From positions 372,001 to 436,000 of the forward strand of contig JAPNUO010000002.1 of assembly GCA_026627065.1 (NCBI GenBank): DNA of 64,000 nt, written 5' to 3'. A model generated the notes under the pieces. The model saw only the letters and a program-made list of their open reading frames with translations, had not been told where the DNA came from and did no database searches. The DNA is from Bacillota bacterium (GTDB lineage Bacteria > Bacillota > Sulfobacillia > Sulfobacillales > Sulfobacillaceae). The position numbers and the translations under genes were made by a program. Of this stretch, positions 53,986 through 62,800 are shown piece by piece (within the stretch, counting starts at the first letter, position 1; each line of letters begins with the position of its first letter).

Positions 53986-55128
53986 TTACCCTTGAGCGCC
54001 AGTATGGATGGTGTGCAAGCGGGTGTGAGCCCTTGGGGGAGCAGTTGTGGCTCCTTGATGTAATGTGCCTGGGATGACTGCCTTGGGCGACTGACTAGGG
54101 TCGCGGATGACGTCTAATAATATGTCCGCCGCTTTTCTTCCCATTGTTTCCTCAGATTGGTCAATCCACGTCAGTCCCTGGGGAAAAATATTTCCCTGAA
54201 CATCATGAAGAAAGCCTCCGGAGTAATCAAATCCTACTACCGAAAGATCCGCTGGGATACTTAACCCTAGTTCGGCGGCCGCCCTTAATACCAACACGGT
54301 ATCCGTCGTGGTGGTTGCGATCACCGAGGTGTAGTCTTCCTGGAGACGGTTACGTATCAGTTCATACGCGTCTAATTCAGACGACGACATGTTTTCGTTA
54401 ATGGTCCACGTATCGTGCTGTTCCACGTGATTTTCATAACACGCTTCCCGGAAGCCTTCCATTCTCTCAGCCAAACTTTGCGTTAATTGAGGCTGCAAAG
54501 ACGTCGCTACTAAAGCGATAGATCGATGGCCCAGCTTGACAAGGTGGTCGACGGCGGCTTTTACCAGACGTCGACCGTCACTCACAACGTAAGGGGTATC
54601 CACTCCTGGAAGCCATCTGTCAAGCAAGACAAACGGAAAGCGATCCAATTTTAGTCTTAGTATTTCTTCGTTATATAGTTCTCGTTCCTGGGGACAAATA
54701 ATTAAGCCTGATACTCCGAGTTCGCGCATGTGAGTAATCACCTGGGCTTCGCGATCAGGATCCGGAGCAGTCAACCCCAGAACCAATGAATAAGACGCGT
54801 CATTGAGTCGTTCGGCCGCTCCTTTCAGCAAGCGCCGAGAAAATTCGTCCGGAAGGCTAGGAATCAAAAACGCTATCAACCCCGACAGGCGTTGCGGCGA
54901 CATCTCGGGCTGGTGTTGGTCAACAGGAAAAGTCCCTTTGCCAGGAATTCGAATGACTCGTCCTTCTTGAACTAGAAGTGACAAGGCCTTTTTGATGGTG
55001 GTTAAACTGACCTGAAAGCGATTGACCAATTCCTGCTCCGTAGGCAAGCGGTCAATGTAGTGCTCCTCCAAAATTTCCCGGCGAAGTTGCTCCGCCACTT
55101 GCTGATATAGCCTGTCCTTACGGTTCAT
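53986..55128 (-). CDS. GntR-LacI (AraR-like) transcriptional regulator
   Basis: A 380-residue regulator: a GntR winged helix (about residues 3-70: LYQQVAEQLRREIL, LPTEQELVNRFQVS, ALSLLVQEGRVIRIPGKGTF) joined to a LacI/GalR periplasmic-binding domain (about 80-360: LSGLIAFLIPSL, LLDRWLPGVDTPYVVSD, GHRSIALVATS, IPADLSVVGFDYSGGF). This fusion is that of AraR of Bacillus, whose effector is a sugar. It probably controls the upstream glycan-uptake operon on one side and the divergent glycosidase on the other, from the AT-rich spacers. GAGGGAGCC precedes ATG 55128. Confidence 0.9.
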   Translation of the reverse strand: MNRKDRLYQQVAEQLRREILEEHYIDRLPTEQELVNRFQVSLTTIKKALSLLVQEGRVIRIPGKGTFPVDQHQPEMSPQRLSGLIAFLIPSLPDEFSRRLLKGAAERLNDASYSLVLGLTAPDPDREAQVITHMRELGVSGLIICPQERELYNEEILRLKLDRFPFVLLDRWLPGVDTPYVVSDGRRLVKAAVDHLVKLGHRSIALVATSLQPQLTQSLAERMEGFREACYENHVEQHDTWTINENMSSSELDAYELIRNRLQEDYTSVIATTTTDTVLVLRAAAELGLSIPADLSVVGFDYSGGFLHDVQGNIFPQGLTWIDQSEETMGRKAADILLDVIRDPSQSPKAVIPGTLHQGATTAPPRAHTRLHTIHTGAQG

Positions 55129-55249
55129 AACGGCTCCCTCATCGTCTTTAGACTAGACTATTTTCTCCCATGAACTCTTGTCTCTCTAATGGCGAACTAC
55201 CCACAATCTCATGATACCGCCTGTTGTTTGAGAATATCGTATTTATGTT

Positions 55250-55277
55250 GTTTATATCTTGTCGATATATTATAAAC
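55250..55277. promoter_or_regulatory. Inverted-repeat operator candidate
   Basis: GTTTATA (55250-55256) and TATAAAC (55271-55277) are perfect 7-base inverted arms with a 14-base spacer, in the AT-rich gap between the divergent regulator and glycosidase genes. The core TTTATATC resembles the direct repeats at the binding-protein promoter. Confidence 0.45.
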
Positions 55278-55346
55278 CGGCATCGAGAATACTTCTATTG
55301 AGCGAGACTTTCCCATAGAACCCTGAAATTTTGTAGTTTCCTTGTA

Positions 55347-55374
55347 TTGACAACGATTTTTTATAACGTATCAT
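55347..55374 (+). promoter_or_regulatory. Promoter of the secreted glycosidase gene
   Basis: A perfect -35 TTGACA (55347-55352) and -10 TATCAT (55369-55374) are 16 bp apart, about 70 bp before the ATG at 55444. The region is very AT-rich. Confidence 0.6.
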
Positions 55375-55443
55375 ATTAATACAATATAATTAGTCTTATT
55401 GGCAATGAGTAGCGGAGTGTTGAAGATTTGTAAGGAGGCCTTT

Positions 55444-57870
55444 ATGGTTATGAAAAATCTATTTCGAGCACGGTCGGGTAGCAGTCGGAAAATCTTTCAA
55501 GTATTAAGACCAGGAGCATTGCTCCTCGCCAGCTCTTGCTTGAGCATGTGTGTAGCGATACCGGGTCGTGTGTTTGCTCAAAGCCAGCAACAGTCTGGAA
55601 TCGGCGTCGTGCACCATAGAAAGCAATGGCTTATCCAGGTGACCTATACCAATGGAGGCCCATTTGGTACCACAGGTATTATCGGTACGCCTACCGGCGT
55701 TCCTTGGACAGAGGCAAACTTTCAAAAGTGGGCCAAAGAAGGAATTACCGGCGTTGAGATGAATATGGATTGGCAAGCCATGGAGCCAAGCCCTGGCGTT
55801 TACAATTTTTCGCAGGTGGAACAATACTGTAGAGAAGCTTATGAGGCAGGCATTCAACTTATCCCTATATTTTGGGAAAGCATGTGGCATCCCGGAAATC
55901 CTCCCACATGGTTGCAATTTACGCCAGAAGAGTCAAGTACCGGGCAGGTCGACGACTGGCCTATTACGGTGTATGTGGGCAACGGCCCGGTGAGTGGACT
56001 AATTCCGGCAATGTGGAGTCATCGGGCTCTACAGGCTTATACTCAGTTTGTTACTCACGCTTATCAGGCGTTATCCTCCGTTCCAGGATTTGGAGGGGCT
56101 TATGTAGATGTTGGATGGTTAGATGCCGTCTATGGTCCAACACCGACGGGCAGCGGAATAGAAGGGTATGCTGCGCCTGACATTGCGGAATATCATATTT
56201 GGTTGCAGAAGAGATACGGTACTATCCAGAACCTAAATGAGGCGCTGGGCACCAATTATCCTTCATTCGACGCAGTTCCTGCGTTTACTCCAGGAGAGGC
56301 TCATTTTAACATTTACCAGCAGTTTCGTGCGTGGAGTTACGCTGCCATATTAAGCCACATTTACCAGTCAATTCGGCAGGTGAGCCAAAAGCCTATTTAC
56401 ATTTATTTCGGTGGCGATATGAGCACCGCCGGTACATTTATGAACATTCCCGATATTGATTTTGAAATTGCCAAACGTTACCATGCGATTATTAATTTGG
56501 ATACCGCAGGCCATCTAGGTTATGCTGAACTCTTCGGGTACCTATCTCAAGCCTATCACGTGCCGGTTATTTACGAATGGACTCCAACCGGTTCTGTTTC
56601 TCAAGATGTGAGTTTAATGGCCCAGTGGATGGGGCATGTATCTCAGGAAGGCCCATACGGTGATGGGGCGGATTATTTTGCAGACCTGGGCTCTGGACAT
56701 CAGTTTAATTTTTACTCTGCGACATTTCCTACCTATCTGGCTCAGAAGTCGGTTATGGAAGAAATACGCGGTTCACAGCCGCAATACCCTGTGGGAATTA
56801 TGTTAGGCTACGACCAGATTTTTAATAACGACAACAACATCGGAATTACAGGAGGACTCTCGCTATTAGGTTCATACCTGCGCAGTGTTCGCCCTGCCGC
56901 CGATGTCTTTACCGATTTATCGGTCTTAGACGGTGCTGTGTCCTTAAAACAATTTCATACCATCATTGACTGGAATAATGATCTGACAGCTCCAAATCTC
57001 AATCCAGTTCTTAAAGAGGACTTAGAACAATTTGTCAAAGAGGGGGGGACTATTATTCCCGGGCCAATCGAGGCAAATGCTAACGCCTTTACCATAGTGG
57101 ATCAGCCCGACGGGCAGTATACTACCCAGGAAGTTGACGGACAATTAGCTGTCGTCTCGGAGGAAGGGGTGGGTGGAACTAGTCCTTATTCACAATATCT
57201 TTATTTCAAGGTTCCAAGCTCCCTTGTTCCACCCAATCAACCAAACGTGACAATTACTGTGACCTATGCCAATAATCAGGACAATGCCTTTTTCCTCCAG
57301 TACGATAGTTCGAATACGTCTGCACCCGTTAACGGAGCTTATGCTTCCGCATTTCCTGTTGGGTCAACAAGCCCAGTTACGGTAACGACTTCAGGGACAT
57401 ACAGTACAGCAACATTTGAATTAAACAATGCGCTGTTTGAGGGAGCAGAAAACGGAGGGGCTGACTTCCGTATCGCCGTCGAGCATCCCGGCTTGGCAGT
57501 TTCGCAGGTGACGGTAGAGGCAGACGGGCAGTCTGCTACGTTTACCCCTTCCGAACTATCTATGCCTATCGTGCCCTCAGCTGTCCAAGTATCTCCTAAC
57601 GCTTCAAATGTTGAAGCGTTATTGACCGTGGGTCATGGGAAGCTCTGGTTAGTGGCATCGAATATTGGCAGCCAACCGTTTGATGGCACTATTTCACTTC
57701 CGACCAACGTTCTTTCAATGTTGTTACCATCTAGTCAAGGTGCGCCAATAACTACAGAATCGCTTGAGGGAACATGGCAGGAGGTTGGAAGCAATAGTTG
57801 GAGTGTCAGTTTACCAGTGGGACAATTAGCTGTTCTCGAGATTTCTCCCGAAGTAGGTCGGTCAGGATAA
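55444..57870 (+). CDS. Secreted TIM-barrel glycosidase-like protein (GH42-like)
   Basis: From ATG 55444 (AAGGAGG seven bases ahead) the protein has 808 residues. The signal peptide covers about residues 1-45 (ASSCLSMCVAIPGRVFAQ). The barrel starts TNGGPFGTTGIIGTPTGVPWTEANFQKWAKEGITGVEMNMDWQAMEPSPGVYNFSQ (shown by GVEMNMDWQAMEP only), resembling GH42 beta-galactosidases. The strand-7 nucleophile candidate is Glu378 in PVIYEWTP. At strand 4 the sequence is YVDVGWLDAVYG, without the Asn-Glu acid/base of GH42. A trimerisation-like domain with FVKEGGTIIPG follows, then a beta-sandwich. It differs in base use from its neighbours (AT-rich), pointing to transfer. It is probably the extracellular enzyme of the glycan locus. 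Confidence 0.75.
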   Translation: MVMKNLFRARSGSSRKIFQVLRPGALLLASSCLSMCVAIPGRVFAQSQQQSGIGVVHHRKQWLIQVTYTNGGPFGTTGIIGTPTGVPWTEANFQKWAKEGITGVEMNMDWQAMEPSPGVYNFSQVEQYCREAYEAGIQLIPIFWESMWHPGNPPTWLQFTPEESSTGQVDDWPITVYVGNGPVSGLIPAMWSHRALQAYTQFVTHAYQALSSVPGFGGAYVDVGWLDAVYGPTPTGSGIEGYAAPDIAEYHIWLQKRYGTIQNLNEALGTNYPSFDAVPAFTPGEAHFNIYQQFRAWSYAAILSHIYQSIRQVSQKPIYIYFGGDMSTAGTFMNIPDIDFEIAKRYHAIINLDTAGHLGYAELFGYLSQAYHVPVIYEWTPTGSVSQDVSLMAQWMGHVSQEGPYGDGADYFADLGSGHQFNFYSATFPTYLAQKSVMEEIRGSQPQYPVGIMLGYDQIFNNDNNIGITGGLSLLGSYLRSVRPAADVFTDLSVLDGAVSLKQFHTIIDWNNDLTAPNLNPVLKEDLEQFVKEGGTIIPGPIEANANAFTIVDQPDGQYTTQEVDGQLAVVSEEGVGGTSPYSQYLYFKVPSSLVPPNQPNVTITVTYANNQDNAFFLQYDSSNTSAPVNGAYASAFPVGSTSPVTVTTSGTYSTATFELNNALFEGAENGGADFRIAVEHPGLAVSQVTVEADGQSATFTPSELSMPIVPSAVQVSPNASNVEALLTVGHGKLWLVASNIGSQPFDGTISLPTNVLSMLLPSSQGAPITTESLEGTWQEVGSNSWSVSLPVGQLAVLEISPEVGRSG

Positions 57871-57912
57871 TATAGTTAGTGGAAAAGACGTTAAGAAATT
57901 TAAGAAATCATG

Positions 57913-57948
57913 AAGGGGGCGAGGCTCAGGCATGCATCGCCTCCTTTG
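57913..57948 (+). terminator. Probable terminator of the glycosidase gene
   Basis: A stem AAGGGGGCGA/TCGCCTCCTT (10 bp, one G-T) with a 14-base loop, followed by TTGTC, lies 43 bp after the stop. Confidence 0.55.
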
Positions 57949-58270
57949 TCATCCAACCGTTTCCGAAGGTCTCGAAATTTCTCCAAAAAGAAGGCGCTAC
58001 CCTAAAAGAAATACGCTACACTCTCGGTAGATCGGCGATGCAAACGGGGGTTACCCTGTGCGCAAACATCCGATATTTAACGTGGATTCCGGGGAACTTC
58101 ACGGACGCACGACGCTTCAACCACGGCTGAGAATGTGCGGGCCTTGGAGGAGAAGGAAATTCTTGGGCCGGAACAAAGGGAGGGCGGCGCGCCAGTCTTG
58201 GGGTATAGCGTGTTGGCCAATCGGCGTCGGCACGGTGATTCTCGGGCCACGGGGTCAAAGGAGGCGCCTA
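57949..58270. other. Intergenic region, 322 bp, edge of the AT-rich block
   Basis: No gene is recognised. Base composition rises from AT-rich to GC-rich within this stretch, so it may mark the boundary of an acquired segment. The upstream extension of the exporter frame to 58058 has no ribosome site. Confidence 0.4.
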
Positions 58271-60028
58271 ATGAACGCGCGACAGTGGCTCAACGAGTTT
58301 GCGAAACCGCATAAACGGGACGGCATCTTCGCCGTCGGGGCGGCGATCGGGCTCTCAGCCCTGCTATTGGTTCCGCCCGCCTTGACGCGGATTCTAGTCA
58401 ACCAAGTGCTTATCGGCCGGGATCCGCGCCTATTGATTCCCTTAATTCTTGCCGCGCTGGTCTTCTCCGTGCTTCGGGGCGCGGCCATGTACATCCAGAC
58501 CAATTGTTCAGAACGGCTGGGCCAGAGCGTTCTCCAGAAGTTGCGCGAAAGCTTGTATGCGCACCTCGCTTCCCTGTCCTTTAGTTACTACGATCAAGTG
58601 CAAACCGGGCAGTTGATTAGCCGTCTTACCTCCGATGTGGAACTCGTCCGGATTTATTACTCCAACTTTTACCCCTTGGCGACCAACGTGGCGTTCCAGC
58701 TGGCCTTTATCACCTTGGCGATCTTGGTGCTGGACTGGCGGTTGGGCGTGGCCCTGGTGGCCCTAGTGCCCGCCCTGTTGTGGCTCATCACGACCTTCAA
58801 CCGGCGGGTGCATCCGGCCTTTCACGCCATCCGGGAAACCTTTGCCAAAATGACCATCCGCCTGAACGAGTCGGTGGCGGGCGTGCGGGTAGTCAAGGCG
58901 TTTGGCCAGGAATCCCGTGAGGCGGAAACCTTTGACCACACCCTGGATCACCTTTTTCAGCGCAATTTGTCCGCCACCGCACTTTGGGCTCAATTCTTTC
59001 CGCTGTTTGATCTTCTCGGCGGGATTTACGGGATGGTGGTCTTTGTCTACGGGGCCTGGCAAACCATTCACGGCACGCTGTCGGTCGGGAGCCTGGTGGC
59101 TATTGCGTCCTACGCATTGATGCTCGTCAACCCCTTACGCCAGATTGGCCAAGTGCTCAACATGTCGGTGCAGGCCACCGCGGCGGCAGAGCGGCTGTAC
59201 GAATTGTGGCTCATTGAGCCGGCGATTCAGGCGCCGGCAGTGGATCCCTACCGGCCCTCGCCCGTGCGCGGCCACATTGTGTTTGAGGACGTGTCCCTGA
59301 CGTACCCGACGAGCGAGCGGCCGAGCCTGCAGCATGTGTCCTTTGAACTCTTGCCGGGCCGTTCCTTGGCCGTCCTGGGGCCCACCGGCAGCGGCAAAAG
59401 CAGCCTCTGCCTTCTGGTGCCCCGGCTTTATGACGTAACGGCGGGCCGGGTCTTGGTCGACGGGCGCGACGTGCGCGAGTGGGATCCGGTCTGGCTGCGG
59501 CGGCATATTGGGTTTGTCATGCAGGAGACCTTCCTGTTTTCGGCCACCGTGTGGGATAACATTCTCTTTGGGCGCCCGGACGCGAGCCGCGAAGAGGTGC
59601 TGGCAGCGAGCCGGGCGGCGCAGGCGGATGATTTCATTCAGCAATTGCCGCGAGGCTATGACACCATTGTGGGCGAGCGCGGCGTGGGGCTCTCCGGGGG
59701 CCAGCGCCAGCGCATCGCCATTGCGCGGGCGTTGCTCATGGATCCGCCGATCGTCATTTTGGACGACGCGACCGCCAGCGTGGACCAGGAGACGGAAGTT
59801 CTCATTCAGCAGGCTCTGAGCCGGCTGTTAGCCGGCCGCACGGCCATTGTCATCGGGCATCGCCTGTCCTCGTTGAAAGCGGCCGACGAGATCCTCGTGT
59901 TGGACCAGGGCATCATTCGCCAACGCGGCCGGCACGAGACGCTGCTGCAAGAGGACGGCCTCTATCGCGAGATCTATCGCGTGCAGTTTCGGGACCAGGA
60001 GGCGGTGCGACGGGGGGTGATGGGATGA
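58271..60028 (+). CDS. Heterodimeric ABC exporter subunit, degenerate-site half
   Basis: From ATG 58271 (perfect AAAGGAGG) it has 585 residues: six membrane helices (about residues 20-310) and an ATPase domain with Walker [10 protein letters not shown] (about 370), signature LSGGQ at 474-478, and Walker B ILDDATASVD in which Asp499 stands where the catalytic Glu is expected. H-loop His is in VIGHRLSS. It resembles BmrC/TM287-type exporters of drugs, lipids or peptides. It overlaps the next gene by 4 bp. Earlier starts in this frame lack a ribosome site. Confidence 0.92.
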   Translation: MNARQWLNEFAKPHKRDGIFAVGAAIGLSALLLVPPALTRILVNQVLIGRDPRLLIPLILAALVFSVLRGAAMYIQTNCSERLGQSVLQKLRESLYAHLASLSFSYYDQVQTGQLISRLTSDVELVRIYYSNFYPLATNVAFQLAFITLAILVLDWRLGVALVALVPALLWLITTFNRRVHPAFHAIRETFAKMTIRLNESVAGVRVVKAFGQESREAETFDHTLDHLFQRNLSATALWAQFFPLFDLLGGIYGMVVFVYGAWQTIHGTLSVGSLVAIASYALMLVNPLRQIGQVLNMSVQATAAAERLYELWLIEPAIQAPAVDPYRPSPVRGHIVFEDVSLTYPTSERPSLQHVSFELLPGRSLAVLGPTGSGKSSLCLLVPRLYDVTAGRVLVDGRDVREWDPVWLRRHIGFVMQETFLFSATVWDNILFGRPDASREEVLAASRAAQADDFIQQLPRGYDTIVGERGVGLSGGQRQRIAIARALLMDPPIVILDDATASVDQETEVLIQQALSRLLAGRTAIVIGHRLSSLKAADEILVLDQGIIRQRGRHETLLQEDGLYREIYRVQFRDQEAVRRGVMG

Positions 60029-61827
60029 TCCACCGGGTGGATGACGAGGACGAAATCATTGAACGCCCGTTTAACATGGCGATGTTTATGCGCCTCTTGG
60101 GCTATTTGAAACCGTATCGGTCCCTGACCCTTTGGGCCGTGCTGGCGCTGTCCGTAGGTGCCGCCTGCCAAATGGCCATTCCACTCTTTACGAAAGTCGC
60201 GATCAATCGGTACATTTTGCCTAAACAGTTTCATGGTCTGGTGCCGCTCGGCCTCGCGCTGGCCGGCGTCTACCTGGTGCGCTATGTGAGCTATCGCGGG
60301 CAAACCTATACGATTTCCCGGCTGGGGCAAGAGGTCGTGCGCGATTTGCGCAGCCAGTTGTTTCATCATATCCATGCCCTCAATTTCACCTTCTTTGACC
60401 GGGTGCCGGCCGGCAAAATTTACACCCGGGTGCTCTCCGACGTCTCGCACTTGAGCGAGCTCCTTTCGTCGGGACTCGTGAATACCATTGGCAACTGGCT
60501 GACCCTGTGCGCCACGGTGGTGGTGATGCTGGTTCTCAAGCCGTCGCTCGCGCTCATTTCGTTTTTGGTGCTGCCCTTGTTGGTGTGGCTCTCGACCCGC
60601 CTGCAGCGGCGCATTGTGGAACGCTGGCGTGTCGTTCGCCGCCGCATTTCGCTCCTCAACGCGACCTGGGCAGAAAGTCTCAATGGCGCCCGCGTTGTGA
60701 CGGTGTTTGGGCGCGAAGCCGAAAACCAGCGCCATTTTCAGGCACTCGCGGAGGAAAATCGGCGCGTGTGGCTATCCGCGATTCGCTTGGCGTCGTGGAT
60801 GGGGCCGAGCGCCGACTTCGCCGGGACCGTGGGCACCATGTTGGTCTTTGCCTACGGTACCTTTTTGTACCTGCATCATGCGGCAAGCCTCGGGCTCATC
60901 GTGGCGTTTGTGGCCTACTTGGGCGGATTTTGGGGACCCATCAGCCAATTCGGGCAGTTTTACAACCAGTTGTTGGTGGCCATGGCCTCGGCGGAGCGCA
61001 TTTTTGAATACCTCGATCAGGTGCCGCAAGTGGTGGACCGGCCGCGGGCAGTGACCTGGAGCCACCCGCGGGGGCAGGTGATCTTTGATCGGGTATCTTT
61101 TGCCTATGCGGGCGGCCCGCCCGTGCTGCATGAGGTGTCTTTTGCGGTCGAAGCTGGGCAGACGGTGGCACTCGTCGGGCCCACGGGGTCCGGCAAAAGC
61201 AGCATATTGAGCCTGCTGCCCCGCTTTTACGATGTAACAGGCGGGCGTATTCTGCTCGATGGCCGCGACATTCGCGACTACACGCTGGCCTCGCTGCGGC
61301 GGCATATGGCGCTGGTGCTGCAGGAAACCTTTATCTTCGATGCCACGATTGCCGACAATATTCGCTACAGCCGTCCGGAAGCGAGCGATGCGGCGGTGAT
61401 GGCGGCGGCCGAGGCGGTCGGGGCCCATACCTTCATTGAAGCCTTGCCGGAAGGCTACTATACTCGCGTGCGGGAGCGCGGGGCGCGCCTCTCGCTTGGG
61501 CAGCGGCAGCTCTTGGCGCTGGCGCGCGCCATTTTAGCCGATCCGGCCATTCTCATTCTGGATGAGGCGACGGCCAGCATTGATACCCAGACGGAGCTCG
61601 TGATCCAGGCGGGACTGCAGCGCCTGTTGCATGGGCGCACGGCGTTTGTCGTGGCCCACCGCCTGTCGACTATCCGCGAGGCGGACGTGATCTTGGTTGT
61701 CAACCGCGGCCGCATTGTGGAGCGGGGCACCCACGAGGAGCTCTTAGCCCGGCAGGGCGCGTACTGGGATCTCATTGCGGCACAGTTTGCGCTGGAAAAA
61801 AGCGGGGGCTGGTTTTCGCGAAACTAG
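60025..61827 (+). CDS. Heterodimeric ABC exporter subunit, consensus Walker B half
   Basis: This 600-residue partner has six membrane helices and an ATPase domain with GPTGSGKSS, normal Walker [12 protein letters not shown] (Glu514) and H-loop VVAHRLST, but a degenerate signature LSLGQ at 489-493. The usual ABC sites form between Walker motifs of one subunit and the signature of the other, so this pair makes one good site (this Walker B with the partner LSGGQ) and one weak site. That asymmetry is well known in TM287/288 and BmrCD. A short extra N-terminus [17 protein letters not shown] precedes helix 1. Confidence 0.93.
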   Translation: MIHRVDDEDEIIERPFNMAMFMRLLGYLKPYRSLTLWAVLALSVGAACQMAIPLFTKVAINRYILPKQFHGLVPLGLALAGVYLVRYVSYRGQTYTISRLGQEVVRDLRSQLFHHIHALNFTFFDRVPAGKIYTRVLSDVSHLSELLSSGLVNTIGNWLTLCATVVVMLVLKPSLALISFLVLPLLVWLSTRLQRRIVERWRVVRRRISLLNATWAESLNGARVVTVFGREAENQRHFQALAEENRRVWLSAIRLASWMGPSADFAGTVGTMLVFAYGTFLYLHHAASLGLIVAFVAYLGGFWGPISQFGQFYNQLLVAMASAERIFEYLDQVPQVVDRPRAVTWSHPRGQVIFDRVSFAYAGGPPVLHEVSFAVEAGQTVALVGPTGSGKSSILSLLPRFYDVTGGRILLDGRDIRDYTLASLRRHMALVLQETFIFDATIADNIRYSRPEASDAAVMAAAEAVGAHTFIEALPEGYYTRVRERGARLSLGQRQLLALARAILADPAILILDEATASIDTQTELVIQAGLQRLLHGRTAFVVAHRLSTIREADVILVVNRGRIVERGTHEELLARQGAYWDLIAAQFALEKSGGWFSRN

Positions 61828-61874
61828 CACTGCCAGCCGTCGCTGTCAGTGTTTCGACAAGAGGGGAGAGAAAA

Positions 61875-62669
61875 ATGGACCAGGAATTTGCCAATCAAAT
61901 CGCAGTCGTTACCGGCGGCGCTCACGGGATAGGCGCCGCCTCGGCCCGGCGCCTGGCTCAGGGCGGCGCCACGGTCGTGATTGCCGATCGAGATCCCCAG
62001 GGGGAAGAGGTGGCCGCGGGTATCCGGGATTCTGGCGGCACAGCGGAGTTTATTCAGGCGGACCTGGCTCATCCCGACGCGGTGAGCCAGGTGTTTCAGG
62101 CGGTAGAGACCGCTTATGGGCACCTTAATCTTCTGCACTGCAACGCTGGCATCCAACGGTACGGCACCGTGGTGGAGACCTCTCCGGAACTGTGGGATGA
62201 GGTCTTTCAGGCGAACGTCAAGAGCGCCTATTTGGCGACTCATTTCGGCATTCCGCTGATGACGGCGGGGCCGCGGGCCATCGTGCTGACGGCGTCGGTC
62301 CAAGCCTTTGCGACGCAAACGCGCGTCGCCGCCTACACGGCGTCCAAGGGCGCCCTGATTGCGCTCACCCAAGCCCTGGCGGTGGATCACGCCGCCGACG
62401 GCATTCGCGTGAATGCGATCGCCCCGGGGTCCGTGGATACCCCGATGTTGCGCTGGTCCGCAAGCCTTTTTGCCCAAGACGGCGAGGTCGATCGCCTGAT
62501 TGCCCAATGGGGACGGAGCCATCCGCTGGGCCGCGTGGCCACGCCGGAGGAGGTCGCTGAGGTGGTCGCCTTTCTTCTGAGCCCGCGGGCGAGTTTTGTG
62601 ACCGGCGCGACCTATCGCGTCGATGGCGGCCTCTTGGCTCAGCTACCGGTCGTGCTGCCTTCGTCTTAA
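61875..62669 (+). CDS. Short-chain dehydrogenase/reductase
   Basis: The 264-residue SDR has the cofactor motif [28 protein letters not shown] (a variant of NNAG), catalytic Ser in VLTASVQAF, Tyr and Lys in AYTASKGAL, and ends [15 protein letters not shown]. The Asp after strand 2 favours NAD. GAGGGGAGA precedes ATG 61875. Along with the next two genes it may act on a sugar or polyol; substrate unknown. Confidence 0.9.
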   Translation: MDQEFANQIAVVTGGAHGIGAASARRLAQGGATVVIADRDPQGEEVAAGIRDSGGTAEFIQADLAHPDAVSQVFQAVETAYGHLNLLHCNAGIQRYGTVVETSPELWDEVFQANVKSAYLATHFGIPLMTAGPRAIVLTASVQAFATQTRVAAYTASKGALIALTQALAVDHAADGIRVNAIAPGSVDTPMLRWSASLFAQDGEVDRLIAQWGRSHPLGRVATPEEVAEVVAFLLSPRASFVTGATYRVDGGLLAQLPVVLPSS

Positions 62670-62800
62670 CCTAGCAGCCAACGTATGGCCTCCCGCGTGT
62701 GAAGTGCGGGAACTTGGTAGGGCCGTGAACCAAGGGGGGACCACAGCGGTTCCCATTATAGACCCAGTAAAGAATAAGAATGGAATGAAGGTGCTAGGCA

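Noticed and set aside
58058..58270. Upstream extension of the first exporter gene by 71 codons
   Set aside because: It lacks a ribosome site and family similarity, whereas ATG 58271 has a perfect AAAGGAGG and starts at the first membrane region.
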